From assembly GCA_036733925.1 (NCBI GenBank), contig DAIMZO010000009.1:1-64000 (forward strand): a stretch of DNA of 64,000 bases. Reading direction: 5' to 3'. The notes under the pieces are model-generated. The model saw only the letters and a list, made by a program, of their open reading frames with translations, made no database searches and was not told where the DNA came from. Source of the DNA: UBA2897 sp036733925. Lineage in GTDB: Bacteria; Bacillota; Negativicutes; Selenomonadales; Selenomonadaceae. Numbering within the stretch: position 1 is the first letter of the stretch; every line of letters begins with the position of its first letter. Made by a program: the position numbers and the translations under genes. Below, piece by piece: positions 8,011 through 16,365 of this stretch.

Positions 8011-9098
8011 TTCGGCATGTTCTTGCTGACGGCGGTATGGTGGATGATGTCTTCGACGCGCAGATCGACTTCGAGTTCCTGCTTGTGCAGAGTTTCCGCC
8101 GTGTCGAATTCCTCCGGGTCGTCCTTGCGGAGGCCGTTTATGTAGTGGCGCCACGCCTTGATGGTGATTTCGGTCGCGTGCTGGCGCTGGCGCGCGAGAT
8201 AGCCCGCGCCGGCCGGTACGTCGATGGCGTCGAGTTCCTGCTGGCGTTCTTCGAGCGCCGGGATGACCTGCTGCTCGAGGAGGTCGGCGAGCGCCGTGCG
8301 CTGGAGCTCGCTGAGATTGCCGCTCCTCGAGGCCGAGAGGGCCTTGAACCGCGCCTGCTGCGCGCGGAATGTCTGGTTGTAGGCGTCGACGACCGGCTCC
8401 GTCGCCGCGATGTAGTCCGCGATATCGCCGTTCTGGAGCCCTGCGGCCGTGTCGAGGTAGTCGCGGTAGTTCTTGACGTAGGTGATCTGCCAATGCCCGT
8501 CGCCGGCCTGCTCCATCGCGACCTCGAGCGTGAACGGCGTCTGCGTATAGTCCTCGCGGATCTCGAGCGTCGCGGTGGCGCTCGTGCCGTTCCTCGCGAC
8601 CTCGCCGAGCTTGACGAAGGTCGTGTTGCGGAGCTGCGAGCGCTCGAGGAACCGCTCGTAGTCGATGCCGAGCTGACGCCCTTTCAGGATATCCGTGCCG
8701 TCCGGCAGGCTCCACTGGCCGCTCTCGACGCGGCGCAGGATGGTCTCAGCCGTGCCGCCCGCGAGCTGCGGCTTGATCGAGACGTAGAATTTCTCGAACA
8801 GCACCTTCGTCTTCGGCGTCAGGGTCGAATCGTAGACGAAGAGGTCGTAGGTCAGGTCGTCGTAGGCGTGGTTCGTGACCGTCTCGAGGTTCACGAAGCG
8901 CTGGAAGGATTCGCGGTCATGGGTCTCGACCGCGCGCAGGGTCTGCCGCAGCGCGTACTCCGGGGAACGGGTGTAGAAGCAGAAATACCAGATGCCGGTG
9001 CTCAGCAGGCAGGCCACAATCAGGAAAAGGGCCAGGAATGCGAGCCGGCTCCTCCGGTTCCGCCGTTTCAGCATCTTCCGCCATTCGTAATCGTCCAT
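8001..9098 (-). CDS. Membrane-anchored protein, DUF2939-like N-terminus, unknown function
   Basis: About 365 residues. A basic cytoplasmic start (WRKMLKRRNRRSR) is followed by one membrane helix (residues about 20-42) and a long extracytoplasmic part. The stretch SPEYALRQTLRAVETHDRESF resembles proteins with a DUF2939-type domain, in which a short repeat follows a single anchor. No catalytic motif is seen. The ATG at 9098 is chosen because GGAGG precedes it by six bases; an in-frame ATG fifteen bases upstream would overlap that site. It is transcribed alone from a TATAAT-type promoter whose leader carries two tandem 17-bp repeats. Confidence 0.65.
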   Translation of the reverse strand: MDDYEWRKMLKRRNRRSRLAFLALFLIVACLLSTGIWYFCFYTRSPEYALRQTLRAVETHDRESFQRFVNLETVTNHAYDDLTYDLFVYDSTLTPKTKVLFEKFYVSIKPQLAGGTAETILRRVESGQWSLPDGTDILKGRQLGIDYERFLERSQLRNTTFVKLGEVARNGTSATATLEIREDYTQTPFTLEVAMEQAGDGHWQITYVKNYRDYLDTAAGLQNGDIADYIAATEPVVDAYNQTFRAQQARFKALSASRSGNLSELQRTALADLLEQQVIPALEERQQELDAIDVPAGAGYLARQRQHATEITIKAWRHYINGLRKDDPEEFDTAETLHKQELEVDLRVEDIIHHTAVSKNMPNLP

Positions 9099-9111
9099 GC
9101 CATCCCTCCTC

Positions 9112-9145
9112 ATTGCGTCATATCCGGTATTGCGTCATATCCGGT
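9112..9145. repeat. Two tandem 17-bp repeats in a promoter leader
   Basis: ATTGCGTCATATCCGGT occurs twice head to tail (9112-9128 and 9129-9145). It lies between the -10 (TATAAT on the minus strand, just right of the repeat) and the ribosome site of the gene at 9098. It could be a doubled operator or a recent slippage duplication. Confidence 0.85.
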
Positions 9146-9228
9146 TTCTATTATACAATAGGAGGGACGGAAAAGGCAAAGAAAGAAAAATAGGATAGAA
9201 TAGAAAACAAGAAAGCGGGGTGAAGTGC

Positions 9229-9693
9229 GTGAAATGGGTCAATCATGAGATCGTGACGGGCGTCGCGCTGTACGCAGTGGAAGGCAGTCTGCTGATCGCG
9301 GCCATCGGCATGGGGGGCGCGGTGATCCCGGACAAGCTCGAGGGGCATCCGGGAAATGGCAGCAAGAGCTATTGGCGCTGGCGCTCGCGGCACCGCGGCT
9401 GGTCGCACTGGCTCGCCCTGTACCTCCTGCTCGCAGGGCTGCTCTGGAAATGGGATCCCGCGATCGCTTCGGCGGACAGCATGGCCTTTGATCTCGCACA
9501 TGTCTTGTTCTGGCTCGCCGTCGGCGCCGTCCTGCACGTGCTCGAGGACGGCATCTGCGGCAAGATCCCGATTCTCTCGCCGTGGGGTAAGCACGGCCTG
9601 AAGCTCTTCGATGTCGGCTCAGTCACGGAGTACTTGTTCGCCATCGCGATCGTCCTGCTCTGTTATTTTTTCGGTTCCCGGTATGCCGGTTAG
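9229..9693 (+). CDS. YdjM/DUF457-family membrane-bound metal-dependent hydrolase-like protein
   Basis: About 154 residues with four hydrophobic segments. The signature RHRGWSHWLALYL, an early PDK motif and HVLEDGICGKIPILSPWG match the PF04307 family (YdjM, inner-membrane metal-dependent hydrolase-like). The conserved His, Asp and Glu residues suggest metal binding. The biochemical role of the family is unclear. I prefer the GTG at 9229, with GGGGTG six bases upstream, over the GTG at 9220. It is followed 53 bp later by fbp. Confidence 0.75.
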   Translation: MKWVNHEIVTGVALYAVEGSLLIAAIGMGGAVIPDKLEGHPGNGSKSYWRWRSRHRGWSHWLALYLLLAGLLWKWDPAIASADSMAFDLAHVLFWLAVGAVLHVLEDGICGKIPILSPWGKHGLKLFDVGSVTEYLFAIAIVLLCYFFGSRYAG

Positions 9694-9746
9694 AGGAAAT
9701 CCCGGAAAAAGCGAGAATAAGATACCGTGAGGAAGGGGGCCAGGAC

Positions 9747-11660
9747 ATGGCAGCGGGGTTCTATACGAAAAGCAGTCCGGGCAAAGTCCTGCGTCTGCTC
9801 GCGGAGAAGTATCCATCGAAAGAGGTGGTCTATGAGCGGCTGATCTACCTGCAGTCGCAGCTTTCCCTGCCGAAGGGCGTCGAGCATTTCATGAGCGACC
9901 TGCACGGCGAGTACGAGTCGTTCTACCATATCCTGAACAACTGCTCCGGGGTCATCCGCGAGAAGGTCGAATACGTGTTCGGCGAGCGGCTGACCGCCGC
10001 GGAGAAGGCGGAGTTCTGCACGCTGATCTACTATCCGCGTGAGAAGCTCGATCAGATGAAGAAGGAGCGGAAGAACACGCCGGCGTGGTACCGGAAGGAT
10101 CTCGGCCGCCTGCTCGAGCTCTCGAAGCTCATGAGCTACAAATACCCGGCGTCGAAAGTGCGCGAGATGATCCCGAAGGAGTACGAATCCGTGATCTTCG
10201 AGCTCATGAATACGCGGCCGGAGGCGGATACGGCGCAGTTCCTCTATCTAAAGCGGCTCCTCAGCACGATCGTGCAGATCGACAGCGGCGCGGACTTCAT
10301 CCTCGCGTTCACGGTGCTCGTGAAGCGGCTCGCCGTCGACCAGCTGCATATCGTCGGGGATTTCTTCGACCGCGGGCATCGGCCCGACGCGATACTGAAC
10401 CTGCTCATGAAGCGCGCAAACGTGGACATCCAGTGGGGCAACCACGACATCCTCTGGATGGGGGCGGCGCTCGGCAGCGAGGCCTGTATCGCGACGGTCG
10501 TGCGGAACTCCCTGCGCTACAAGAACACCGACGTGCTCGAGCGCGGTTACGGCATCAGCCTGCGGCCGCTCACGACGTTCGCCTCGCGAATCTACCCGGA
10601 CGAGAATCCGATCAAAGCGGCGGAGCGCGCCATCACGATGATGATGTTCAAGCTCGAGGGGCAGCTCATCGCACGCAACCCGGATTTCCAGATGCAGGGG
10701 CGCCGGCTGCTGCACCATATCGATTTCCGCTCGAGCTGCGCCGTGCTCGGCGACGGGCGGCGCTACGAGCTCGAGAACGCCTATTTCCCGACGATTGACG
10801 AGGACAGCGCGGATCCCTACGAGCTGACGGCGGAGGAGCAGCACATCATCGACGACCTGCGCTCGTATTTCCTCGAGAGCGCGGTGCTGCACCGGCATGT
10901 CGACTACCTCTATCAGATGGGCAATCTCTACACGCGCTGCAATGGGAATCTGCTCTATCACGGCTGCGTGCCGATGGCCGAGGACGGGTCATTCCGTGTC
11001 ATCTCGTTCGGCGGGCAGCGCTACAGCGGGCGGGCATGGCTCGATTTCTGCGAGCACATGGCGAGGGAGGCCTGGGTGCACGGTGGGGAGGCCGCACTCG
11101 ACTTCCTGTATTTCCTCTGGTGCGGGCGGCTCTCCCCGCTCTCGGGCCGCGAGGTCCGGACGTTCGAGCGCGCCTTGATCCCCGACGAGCGCACGTGGGC
11201 CGAGCCGGCGGATCCCTATTACCGCTATATCGATGATCCGGAGGCCTGCGCGCGCGTGCTCGAGGAGTTCGGCCTCGACCCGGCGCGCGGGCACATCATC
11301 AACGGCCATGTCCCGGTCAAGGTCAAGGAGGGGGAGAGCCCTGTGAAGGCCGGGGGCCGCGCCATCATCATCGACGGCGGCTTCTGCAAGGCCTACCATA
11401 AGAAGACCGGCATCTCCGGTTACACGCTCATCAGCAATTCGCGCGGCCTGCGCCTGCTCGAGCATCAGAAGATCGCGGACGTGCGCGAGGCGCTCCGTGA
11501 GAACCACGATATCGAGTCCGTGTCCGAGACGGTCGAGCTGCAGGCTTGCCGCACGACCGTCGGCGATACCGACGAGGGTCGGCGGATCCAGAATGAGATC
11601 ACGGATCTCTACAACCTCTTGCTTGCCTACCAGAACGGCATCTTGAAGCCGATGCGGTAA
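9747..11660 (+). CDS. fbp: Class III fructose-1,6-bisphosphatase
   Basis: 637 residues, the size of Bacillus subtilis-type class III FBPase. Calcineurin-like metal motifs are visible: MSDLHGEYES near residue 50, VGDFFDRGHRPD near 205 and WGNHDILWMG near 230, with later histidines (INGHVPVK, IIDGGFCKAYHKKTG). It hydrolyses fructose 1,6-bisphosphate to fructose 6-phosphate in gluconeogenesis. It opposes pfkA, which is also in this window at 53287. The ATG follows a GGAAGGGGG ribosome site. No forward terminator is evident after it. Confidence 0.95.
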   Translation: MAAGFYTKSSPGKVLRLLAEKYPSKEVVYERLIYLQSQLSLPKGVEHFMSDLHGEYESFYHILNNCSGVIREKVEYVFGERLTAAEKAEFCTLIYYPREKLDQMKKERKNTPAWYRKDLGRLLELSKLMSYKYPASKVREMIPKEYESVIFELMNTRPEADTAQFLYLKRLLSTIVQIDSGADFILAFTVLVKRLAVDQLHIVGDFFDRGHRPDAILNLLMKRANVDIQWGNHDILWMGAALGSEACIATVVRNSLRYKNTDVLERGYGISLRPLTTFASRIYPDENPIKAAERAITMMMFKLEGQLIARNPDFQMQGRRLLHHIDFRSSCAVLGDGRRYELENAYFPTIDEDSADPYELTAEEQHIIDDLRSYFLESAVLHRHVDYLYQMGNLYTRCNGNLLYHGCVPMAEDGSFRVISFGGQRYSGRAWLDFCEHMAREAWVHGGEAALDFLYFLWCGRLSPLSGREVRTFERALIPDERTWAEPADPYYRYIDDPEACARVLEEFGLDPARGHIINGHVPVKVKEGESPVKAGGRAIIIDGGFCKAYHKKTGISGYTLISNSRGLRLLEHQKIADVREALRENHDIESVSETVELQACRTTVGDTDEGRRIQNEITDLYNLLLAYQNGILKPMR

Positions 11661-11666
11661 ATCCGC

Positions 11667-11693
11667 AAAAAAATACCGCGCATCTCTGCGCGG
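11667..11693 (-). terminator. Terminator of the candidate small RNA
   Basis: Stem CCGCGC/GCGCGG (11676-11681 with 11688-11693) followed on the minus strand by TA and seven Ts. No protein gene reads into it on the minus strand, so it belongs to a non-coding transcript. Confidence 0.75.
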
Positions 11694-11834
11694 CAGTGGT
11701 AAATGGAAATGTTTAGAGAGAGTTTAAAAGGATTTTGCGTAATGGAATCAGGGAATTTATGGAAATGGGGTATCCTGCTTCCCAGCCAATCCGTTCCGGC
11801 GAGAAGCAATCCCCAGGGCTCATCGCCCTTACAA
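11667..11834 (-). ncRNA. Candidate structured small RNA, about 165 nt
   Basis: No gene is evident in the 274 bp between fbp and the alcohol dehydrogenase, yet the minus strand carries a complete transcription unit: a promoter (11840-11867), a structured body and a terminator (11667-11693). Predicted pairings by eye are GTAA near the 5' end with TTAC before the terminator, GGGC-loop-GCCC, and a larger hairpin GGGG...TGCTTC / GAAGCA...CCCC. Between that hairpin and the terminator lies an unpaired pyrimidine-rich stretch with repeated TTCC and a CTCTCT run, able to pair with Shine-Dalgarno sequences. It does not match SRP RNA, tmRNA, RNase P or a riboswitch I know. A 6S-like role cannot be excluded. 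Confidence 0.5.
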
Positions 11835-11839
11835 CTGTT

Positions 11840-11867
11840 ATTCTAGCACAATTCATCAAAAAGTCAA
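11840..11867 (-). promoter_or_regulatory. Sigma-A-type promoter of the candidate small RNA
   Basis: On the minus strand TTGACT (11862-11867) and TAGAAT (11840-11845) are spaced by 16 bp. The predicted start is near 11834. The direction is away from the alcohol dehydrogenase gene. Confidence 0.65.
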
Positions 11868-11934
11868 TAGAACAAATGGTCAAAAATAAATTATTTTCGA
11901 CTGAATCACGTTCTAAGAATCTGGAGGGAAAACT

Positions 11935-13119
11935 ATGCAGAGCTTCAACTTCAAATGCCCGACGGAAATCGTATTCGGCCGCGGGGCCGAGAAACAGGTC
12001 GCGGAGAAGATCCGCGCATACGGCGGCAGCCGCGTCTTCATCGTCTACGGCGGCGGCAGCGTGCTGAGGACAGGCCTGTTGCCGCGCATCGAGAGCTATC
12101 TGACGGGCGAGGGCCTCGCGTTCCAGGTGCTCGGCGGCGTGAAGCCGAACCCGCGCCTGTCGCTCGCGCGCGAGGGCGTGCGGCTTGCCAAGCAGTTCGG
12201 TGCGAACTTCATCCTCGCGGTCGGCGGCGGCAGCGTCATCGACACGACGAAGGCCATCGCGCACGGCGTCGCGAACCCGGACACGGATATCTGGGATTTC
12301 TGGACGGGACGCGCAAAGCTCACGAAGACGACGCCGTTCGGCTCGGTGCTGACGCTCGCGGCGGCGGGCAGCGAGACGAGTGATTCCGCGGTTCTGACGA
12401 ATGAGGAGACGGGCAAGAAGCAGGGCCTGAACTCCCCGCTGAACCGCGCGGCGCTCGCGTTCATGAACCCGGAGCTCGCCTATACCGCGCCTCTGAAGCA
12501 GATCAAGGCCGGCATCTGCGACATCATGATGCATACGCTCGAGCGCTATTTCACGAAAGTCAAGGAGCCGAACACCTTCACCGACCTTGTCGCGGAGTCG
12601 CTGCTCAAGACGATGATGAAGGAGGCGCGCGTCGCGGTCAAAGACACGCATGACTACGAGGCCATGAGCGAGATCATGTGGTGCGGCTCGGTCTCGCACT
12701 CGAACTTCACGGAGCTCGGCCGCTGCAAGGACTTCTCGTGCCACCGGCTCGGCCATGAGCTCTCGGGCCGCTTCGACGTCACGCATGGCGAGTCGCTGAC
12801 GGCGCTCTGGGGCCATTGGGCGAAATACGTCTACAAGGATGATGTGCCGCGCTTCGCGCATTTCGCCGAGGCCGTGTTCGGCATCACGGACGGCACGGAG
12901 GAGGAGCGCGCGCTCGCCGGCATCGACGCGATGGTCGCGTTCTTCCGCGAGCTCGGCATGCCGACGGACTTCACGGAGCTCGGCATCGGCGTGCAGCCGA
13001 ACGATGTCATCGCGGAGCTTGCGGACATGCTGACCTTCGGCGACACGAAGACCATCGGCAATTTCCACCCGATGGACAAGCAGACCGCCATCGAGATCTA
13101 CCAGCTCGCCAACCACTGA
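11935..13119 (+). CDS. Iron-containing alcohol dehydrogenase (BdhA/YqhD-like)
   Basis: 394 residues, full length for the group. The NAD(P)-binding glycine motif GGGSVIDTTKA is at residues 97-107. Metal ligands of the family appear in CDIMMHTLE (Asp and His) and in CHRLGHELSGRFDVTHGE (two His). Such enzymes reduce aldehydes such as butyraldehyde or methylglyoxal to alcohols, usually with NADPH, in fermentation or detoxification. GGAGGG precedes the ATG. It is monocistronic, ending at a strong terminator shared with recQ. The true substrate cannot be told. Confidence 0.9.
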   Translation: MQSFNFKCPTEIVFGRGAEKQVAEKIRAYGGSRVFIVYGGGSVLRTGLLPRIESYLTGEGLAFQVLGGVKPNPRLSLAREGVRLAKQFGANFILAVGGGSVIDTTKAIAHGVANPDTDIWDFWTGRAKLTKTTPFGSVLTLAAAGSETSDSAVLTNEETGKKQGLNSPLNRAALAFMNPELAYTAPLKQIKAGICDIMMHTLERYFTKVKEPNTFTDLVAESLLKTMMKEARVAVKDTHDYEAMSEIMWCGSVSHSNFTELGRCKDFSCHRLGHELSGRFDVTHGESLTALWGHWAKYVYKDDVPRFAHFAEAVFGITDGTEEERALAGIDAMVAFFRELGMPTDFTELGIGVQPNDVIAELADMLTFGDTKTIGNFHPMDKQTAIEIYQLANH

Positions 13120-13120
13120 A

Positions 13121-13163
13121 AAAAGCAGCTGCGCGAATGCTCTGTGTTCGCGCAGCTGCTTTT
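13121..13163. terminator. Bidirectional terminator between alcohol dehydrogenase and recQ
   Basis: A 17-bp perfect stem (13121-13137 with 13147-13163) with A run before and T run after. The recQ stop codon overlaps its right edge. Confidence 0.9.
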
Positions 13164-14946
13164 ATTTCTCCGTGAGGATGGCGGCGAGGAATTCTTTGCC
13201 GAAGCGGGCGAGCTTCATCTCGCCGATTCCCTTGACCTCGCGCAGGTCTTCGAGGGTCTTCGGGTGCACACGGCACATGTCGCGGAGCGTCGCGTCGGAG
13301 AAGATCAGATACGGCGGGATTCCTTCGCGGCTCGCGATATCCTTGCGCAGGCTGCGGAGCGTCTCGAACAGGCCGGTATCGGCGGGCACAGGAGCCCGCC
13401 GTTTTTTCTTCTGCGGCAGGGCCTGGAGTACCTTCTGCCGGCCGCGCATGACGTCGTAGGCGGCCGGCGTGAGGTGCAAGACGGGGTACTCGCTCTCCGT
13501 GAGCCGCAGGTAGTCCGTTGCGATGAAGCGCTGGATCAGCAGCCGAATCTCCTTGAGCGGCTTGTCTTTCATGAGGCCGTAGGTCGAGAGCGCATCGAGG
13601 TGCAGGTCGTGGATGCGTTTCTCGGAGGAGCCTTTGAGCACCTGCGCGACGAGCGTCGTGCCGAAGCGCTCATGCATGCGGTAGACGCACGAGAAGACCA
13701 TCTGCGCCTCGGTCGTGAGGTCGGCCTTCTCGCGGTTCGCGCGGCAGTTGCTGCAGTTCCCGCATTCGGTTTTTTCCGGCGTGCCGCCGAAATAGCGGAT
13801 GATGAACGCGCGCAGGCAGTCCGGCGTATGGCAGTAGTCGATCATGCGCTGGAGCTTCGCGAGGTTGTGCGCCTTGCGCTCCTCGTCATCGGTCGATTGG
13901 TCGATCAGGTATTTCTGCGTCATGATGTCCTGCGCCGAGAACAGCAGCAGGCATTCGCCCGGCTCGCCGTCACGGCCCGCGCGGCCGGCCTCCTGATAGT
14001 AGCCCTCGAGGCTTTTCGGCATGTTGTAGTGGATGACGAAGCGCACGTTGCTCTTGTCGATGCCCATGCCGAACGCGTTCGTCGCGACGATCACCTGCAG
14101 GCTGTCGTAAAGGAAGTCGTCCTGTGTCTTCGCGCGCTCCTCGTCGCTGAGCCCCGCGTGGTAGCGGCCTGCGGCGATATGGTGCCGCCGCAGGTACTCG
14201 TAGACGCGTTCGACGTTCTTGCGCGTCGCCGCGTAGATGATGCCGGCGTCCTTCGGGTGATCCTCGACGTAGCGCAGGATGAAGCCGTCCTTGTCCTCGC
14301 CGATGATGACGCCGAAATAGAGGTTCGGCCGATCAAAGCCCGAGACGTGCACGGCGGGATTCTGCAGGCCGAGCAGGCGGATGATGTCCTCGCGGACCTC
14401 CGGCGTCGCCGTCGCCGTGAACGCGGAGACGAGCGGGCGGCGCGGCAATCCCGCGATGAACGGCGCGATCTGCTGATAGCTCGGGCGGAAATCGTGCCCC
14501 CATTGCGAGAGGCAGTGCGCCTCATCGACCGCGACCATCGAGATGGCCTGCCACTCGAGGATGGACTGGAAATAGTCCGTGTCGAGGCGCTCCGGCGCGA
14601 CGTAGACGAGCTTGTAGCGGCCATTTGCGATGCCCGCGAGGCGCGCCCGGGACTCCTCGGCGGACAGGCTGCTGTTGATGAAGGTCGCCTCGATGCCCTG
14701 CTCGCGCATAGCGTCGACCTGATCCTTCATCAGCGAGATCAGCGGCGAGATCACGAGCGTGATGCCAGGAAACAGCAGGGCCGGAATCTGGAAGCAGATG
14801 GATTTCCCGGCGCCGGTCGGCATGATCGCGAGCGTATCGCGCCCGGCGAGCAGGCTTTCGACAACGGGCTCCTGCGCCGGCCGGAACTGGTCATAGCCGT
14901 AATGCTTCTTGAGCAGCAGCAGGGCTTCGTCCATATACGGGCTCAA
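13162..14946 (-). CDS. recQ: ATP-dependent DNA helicase RecQ
   Basis: 594 residues, with the full RecQ layout. Walker A MPTGAGKS is near residue 42, the helicase II box VDEAHCLSQWGHDFRPSY near 139, then motif VI QEAGRAGRDGEPG. A zinc-binding cysteine set follows (C-x18-CGNCSNC region), then the RQC winged helix and a C-terminal HRDC domain with its helix-hairpin KGIGEMKLARFG. It unwinds DNA 3' to 5' in recombination and stalled-fork repair. It starts with TTG overlapping the stop of the upstream gene (TTGA), so the two are translationally coupled. An ATG at 14934 is an alternative. Confidence 0.95.
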   Translation of the reverse strand: MSPYMDEALLLLKKHYGYDQFRPAQEPVVESLLAGRDTLAIMPTGAGKSICFQIPALLFPGITLVISPLISLMKDQVDAMREQGIEATFINSSLSAEESRARLAGIANGRYKLVYVAPERLDTDYFQSILEWQAISMVAVDEAHCLSQWGHDFRPSYQQIAPFIAGLPRRPLVSAFTATATPEVREDIIRLLGLQNPAVHVSGFDRPNLYFGVIIGEDKDGFILRYVEDHPKDAGIIYAATRKNVERVYEYLRRHHIAAGRYHAGLSDEERAKTQDDFLYDSLQVIVATNAFGMGIDKSNVRFVIHYNMPKSLEGYYQEAGRAGRDGEPGECLLLFSAQDIMTQKYLIDQSTDDEERKAHNLAKLQRMIDYCHTPDCLRAFIIRYFGGTPEKTECGNCSNCRANREKADLTTEAQMVFSCVYRMHERFGTTLVAQVLKGSSEKRIHDLHLDALSTYGLMKDKPLKEIRLLIQRFIATDYLRLTESEYPVLHLTPAAYDVMRGRQKVLQALPQKKKRRAPVPADTGLFETLRSLRKDIASREGIPPYLIFSDATLRDMCRVHPKTLEDLREVKGIGEMKLARFGKEFLAAILTEK

Positions 14947-15356
14947 TGCGTTTCCTCTCCTTTATCTGCCGGATCGATCGGGCACGAGGCCGGGGCATTG
15001 CCGCGGCCTGCCGTGTGCTTCCCCTCCCAGAGGGCCTCGGAGACGCGGCGCATGAGCTCGTCCTGCTCGGCCTGCGCGGAGAATACGAGCCGCTTGCCCT
15101 CGGCCTGCACCTCGCCGTCGAGCTCCGTGATGGCGAGCTGGAGGCGGTGATCCTTGTCCTTGCGGAAGGAGTAGGAGCGGCGCGTTTCGAGCCATTCTGC
15201 GATCATCGCGACGTTCTGCCCGCTGGCGTTCTCGCGGTAGGCCTTGTAGGCGTCCACGGCGATCTTCGCCGCGCGCTTCTTGTCCTCGGAGGCGCCGAGA
15301 ATCGAGAACGCCGTCGCCTGCTTTTCGGTGATGAGCTGTGATACGATATAGAGCAT
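14943..15356 (-). CDS. Hypothetical protein in operon with recQ
   Basis: 137 residues, soluble, charged, no membrane segment. The N-terminal half is mostly helical in character (SEDKKRAAKIAVDAYKAYRE); a later part (SFRKDKDHRLQLAITELDG) looks like paired strands. I recognise no family. It starts at an ATG behind AGGAAG and ends in a 4-base overlap with recQ. The coupling suggests a role alongside the helicase or simple co-expression. Confidence 0.7.
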   Translation of the reverse strand: MLYIVSQLITEKQATAFSILGASEDKKRAAKIAVDAYKAYRENASGQNVAMIAEWLETRRSYSFRKDKDHRLQLAITELDGEVQAEGKRLVFSAQAEQDELMRRVSEALWEGKHTAGRGNAPASCPIDPADKGEETH

Positions 15357-15431
15357 CGGATATCTTCCTGCCTTTCTTGTTCCATAGATACCCTTATTTT
15401 AGCAGACCGCAAAAATATTGGCAAAAAAGAT

Positions 15432-15460
15432 TTGACACAGGGCGGCTGGCATGGTATGAT
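15432..15460 (+). promoter_or_regulatory. Strong sigma-A promoter of tRNA-Arg
   Basis: Perfect TTGACA (15432-15437), 17-bp spacer and TATGAT (15455-15460) with an extended TG element (TGGTATGAT). It is one of the best vegetative promoters in the window. Confidence 0.9.
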
Positions 15461-15504
15461 AATAGTCGTTGGTTGCGAGCGCAGTGCGCGAGAGCCAAGG
15501 ATAT

Positions 15505-15582
15505 GGCCCAGTAGCTCAGTTGGATTAGAGTATTTGACTACGAATCAAAGGGTCGAGGGTTCGAGTCCCCCCTGGGTCACCA
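15505..15582 (+). tRNA. tRNA-Arg (anticodon ACG), CCA encoded
   Basis: A full cloverleaf is visible: acceptor GGCCCAG/CTGGGTC, D-arm GCTC...GAGT, anticodon stem TTTGA/TCAAA with loop CTACGAA giving anticodon ACG, and T-arm with loop TTCGAGT. The 3' CCA is encoded. The T-stem GAGGG/CCCCC has an A-C mismatch at its second pair. The first A of ACG is normally deaminated to inosine to read CGN codons. It has its own promoter and terminator. Confidence 0.95.
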
Positions 15583-15593
15583 TATGGAAATAG

Positions 15594-15620
15594 AGACGCC
15601 GAGAGTTCGGCGTCTTTTTT
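15594..15620 (+). terminator. Terminator of tRNA-Arg
   Basis: Stem GACGCCGA/TCGGCGTC with a four-base loop, followed by six Ts. Confidence 0.92.
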
Positions 15621-15737
15621 CATGCCCGCATACAAAAATGTGAATAAGATTCATAAATTCCTTTTCAAAGCGCCCGCTTTCCGTTATAATAGGAAAAGGG
15701 AAGATTCGGGAAACAATCGGAAGGTGAAGATGAAGAT

Positions 15738-16337
15738 ATGGAAGGCAAGAAGATGGGCCGGCGGGAACTCAACAAGATCCGCTCGCGGCAGGCAATCCTC
15801 GAGGCGGCGGCTGCGGAATTCAAGAAGAAGGGCTTCAAGGAAACGGCCATCGTGGATATCATGCGCACGGCGCAGCTCGGCACCGGCACGTTCTACAACT
15901 ATTTCAAGACGAAGGACGGCGTCCTGCTCGCGCTGCTCTCGAATCTCGTGCGGGATATGAAGGCGCAGCTCGACAGCATGCGCGCCGAGGGCAGATCCTC
16001 GCTCGACCTGCTGCAGGCGGGCAATGCGTGCATGGGCGCGTATCTCGACGAGAACCGCTATGTCCTGCCGCTCTTCATCGCGGCGTCGGAGCACGCGGAC
16101 ACCCCGGATGAGGCCCCGAAGGATCTGCATGCGCCGGGCTTCAAGCTGCTCTACGGCAAGATCATCGAGGGCGGGCAGGCGCGCGGAGAGATCCGGCAGG
16201 ACATTCCGGCGGACCTCATCGCGGAGCTCTTCCATTCGATTTTCCAGGCGGCGGCGTTCAGCAAGCTCGCTATCCCGTTCCAAGAGAATATCCGGCTGAA
16301 GACGATGCTCGTCATCGACGGCATCCGCGCGAAATAA
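15738..16337 (+). CDS. TetR-family transcriptional regulator
   Basis: 199 residues. The N-terminal TetR HTH is clear (RQAILEAAAAEFKKKGFKETAIVDIM, then GTGTFYNYFKTKDGVLLAL) at residues about 15-65, followed by an all-helical ligand and dimer domain. It lies 28 bp upstream of the NirJ1-like gene in the same direction, so it may be co-transcribed with and control that pair. The ligand is unknown. It may start at ATG 15738 or at the internal ATG 15753. Confidence 0.88.
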   Translation: MEGKKMGRRELNKIRSRQAILEAAAAEFKKKGFKETAIVDIMRTAQLGTGTFYNYFKTKDGVLLALLSNLVRDMKAQLDSMRAEGRSSLDLLQAGNACMGAYLDENRYVLPLFIAASEHADTPDEAPKDLHAPGFKLLYGKIIEGGQARGEIRQDIPADLIAELFHSIFQAAAFSKLAIPFQENIRLKTMLVIDGIRAK

Positions 16338-16365
16338 AGAGAAGACTGTGTATTAGGAGAACTGT

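Noticed and set aside
7936..8715. Open frame overlapping the membrane-anchored protein gene in another frame
   Set aside because: Composition is Arg/Ala/Gly-rich with no motifs; the 8001-9098 frame has a ribosome site and a membrane anchor.
11667..11834. SRP RNA, tmRNA or RNase P RNA as identity of the small RNA
   Set aside because: The conserved SRP loop, tmRNA ends and RNase P cores are absent; a 6S-like identity is neither supported nor excluded.
13144..15150. Long plus-strand open frame opposite recQ
   Set aside because: Antisense shadow of recQ and the small upstream gene; no family motif.
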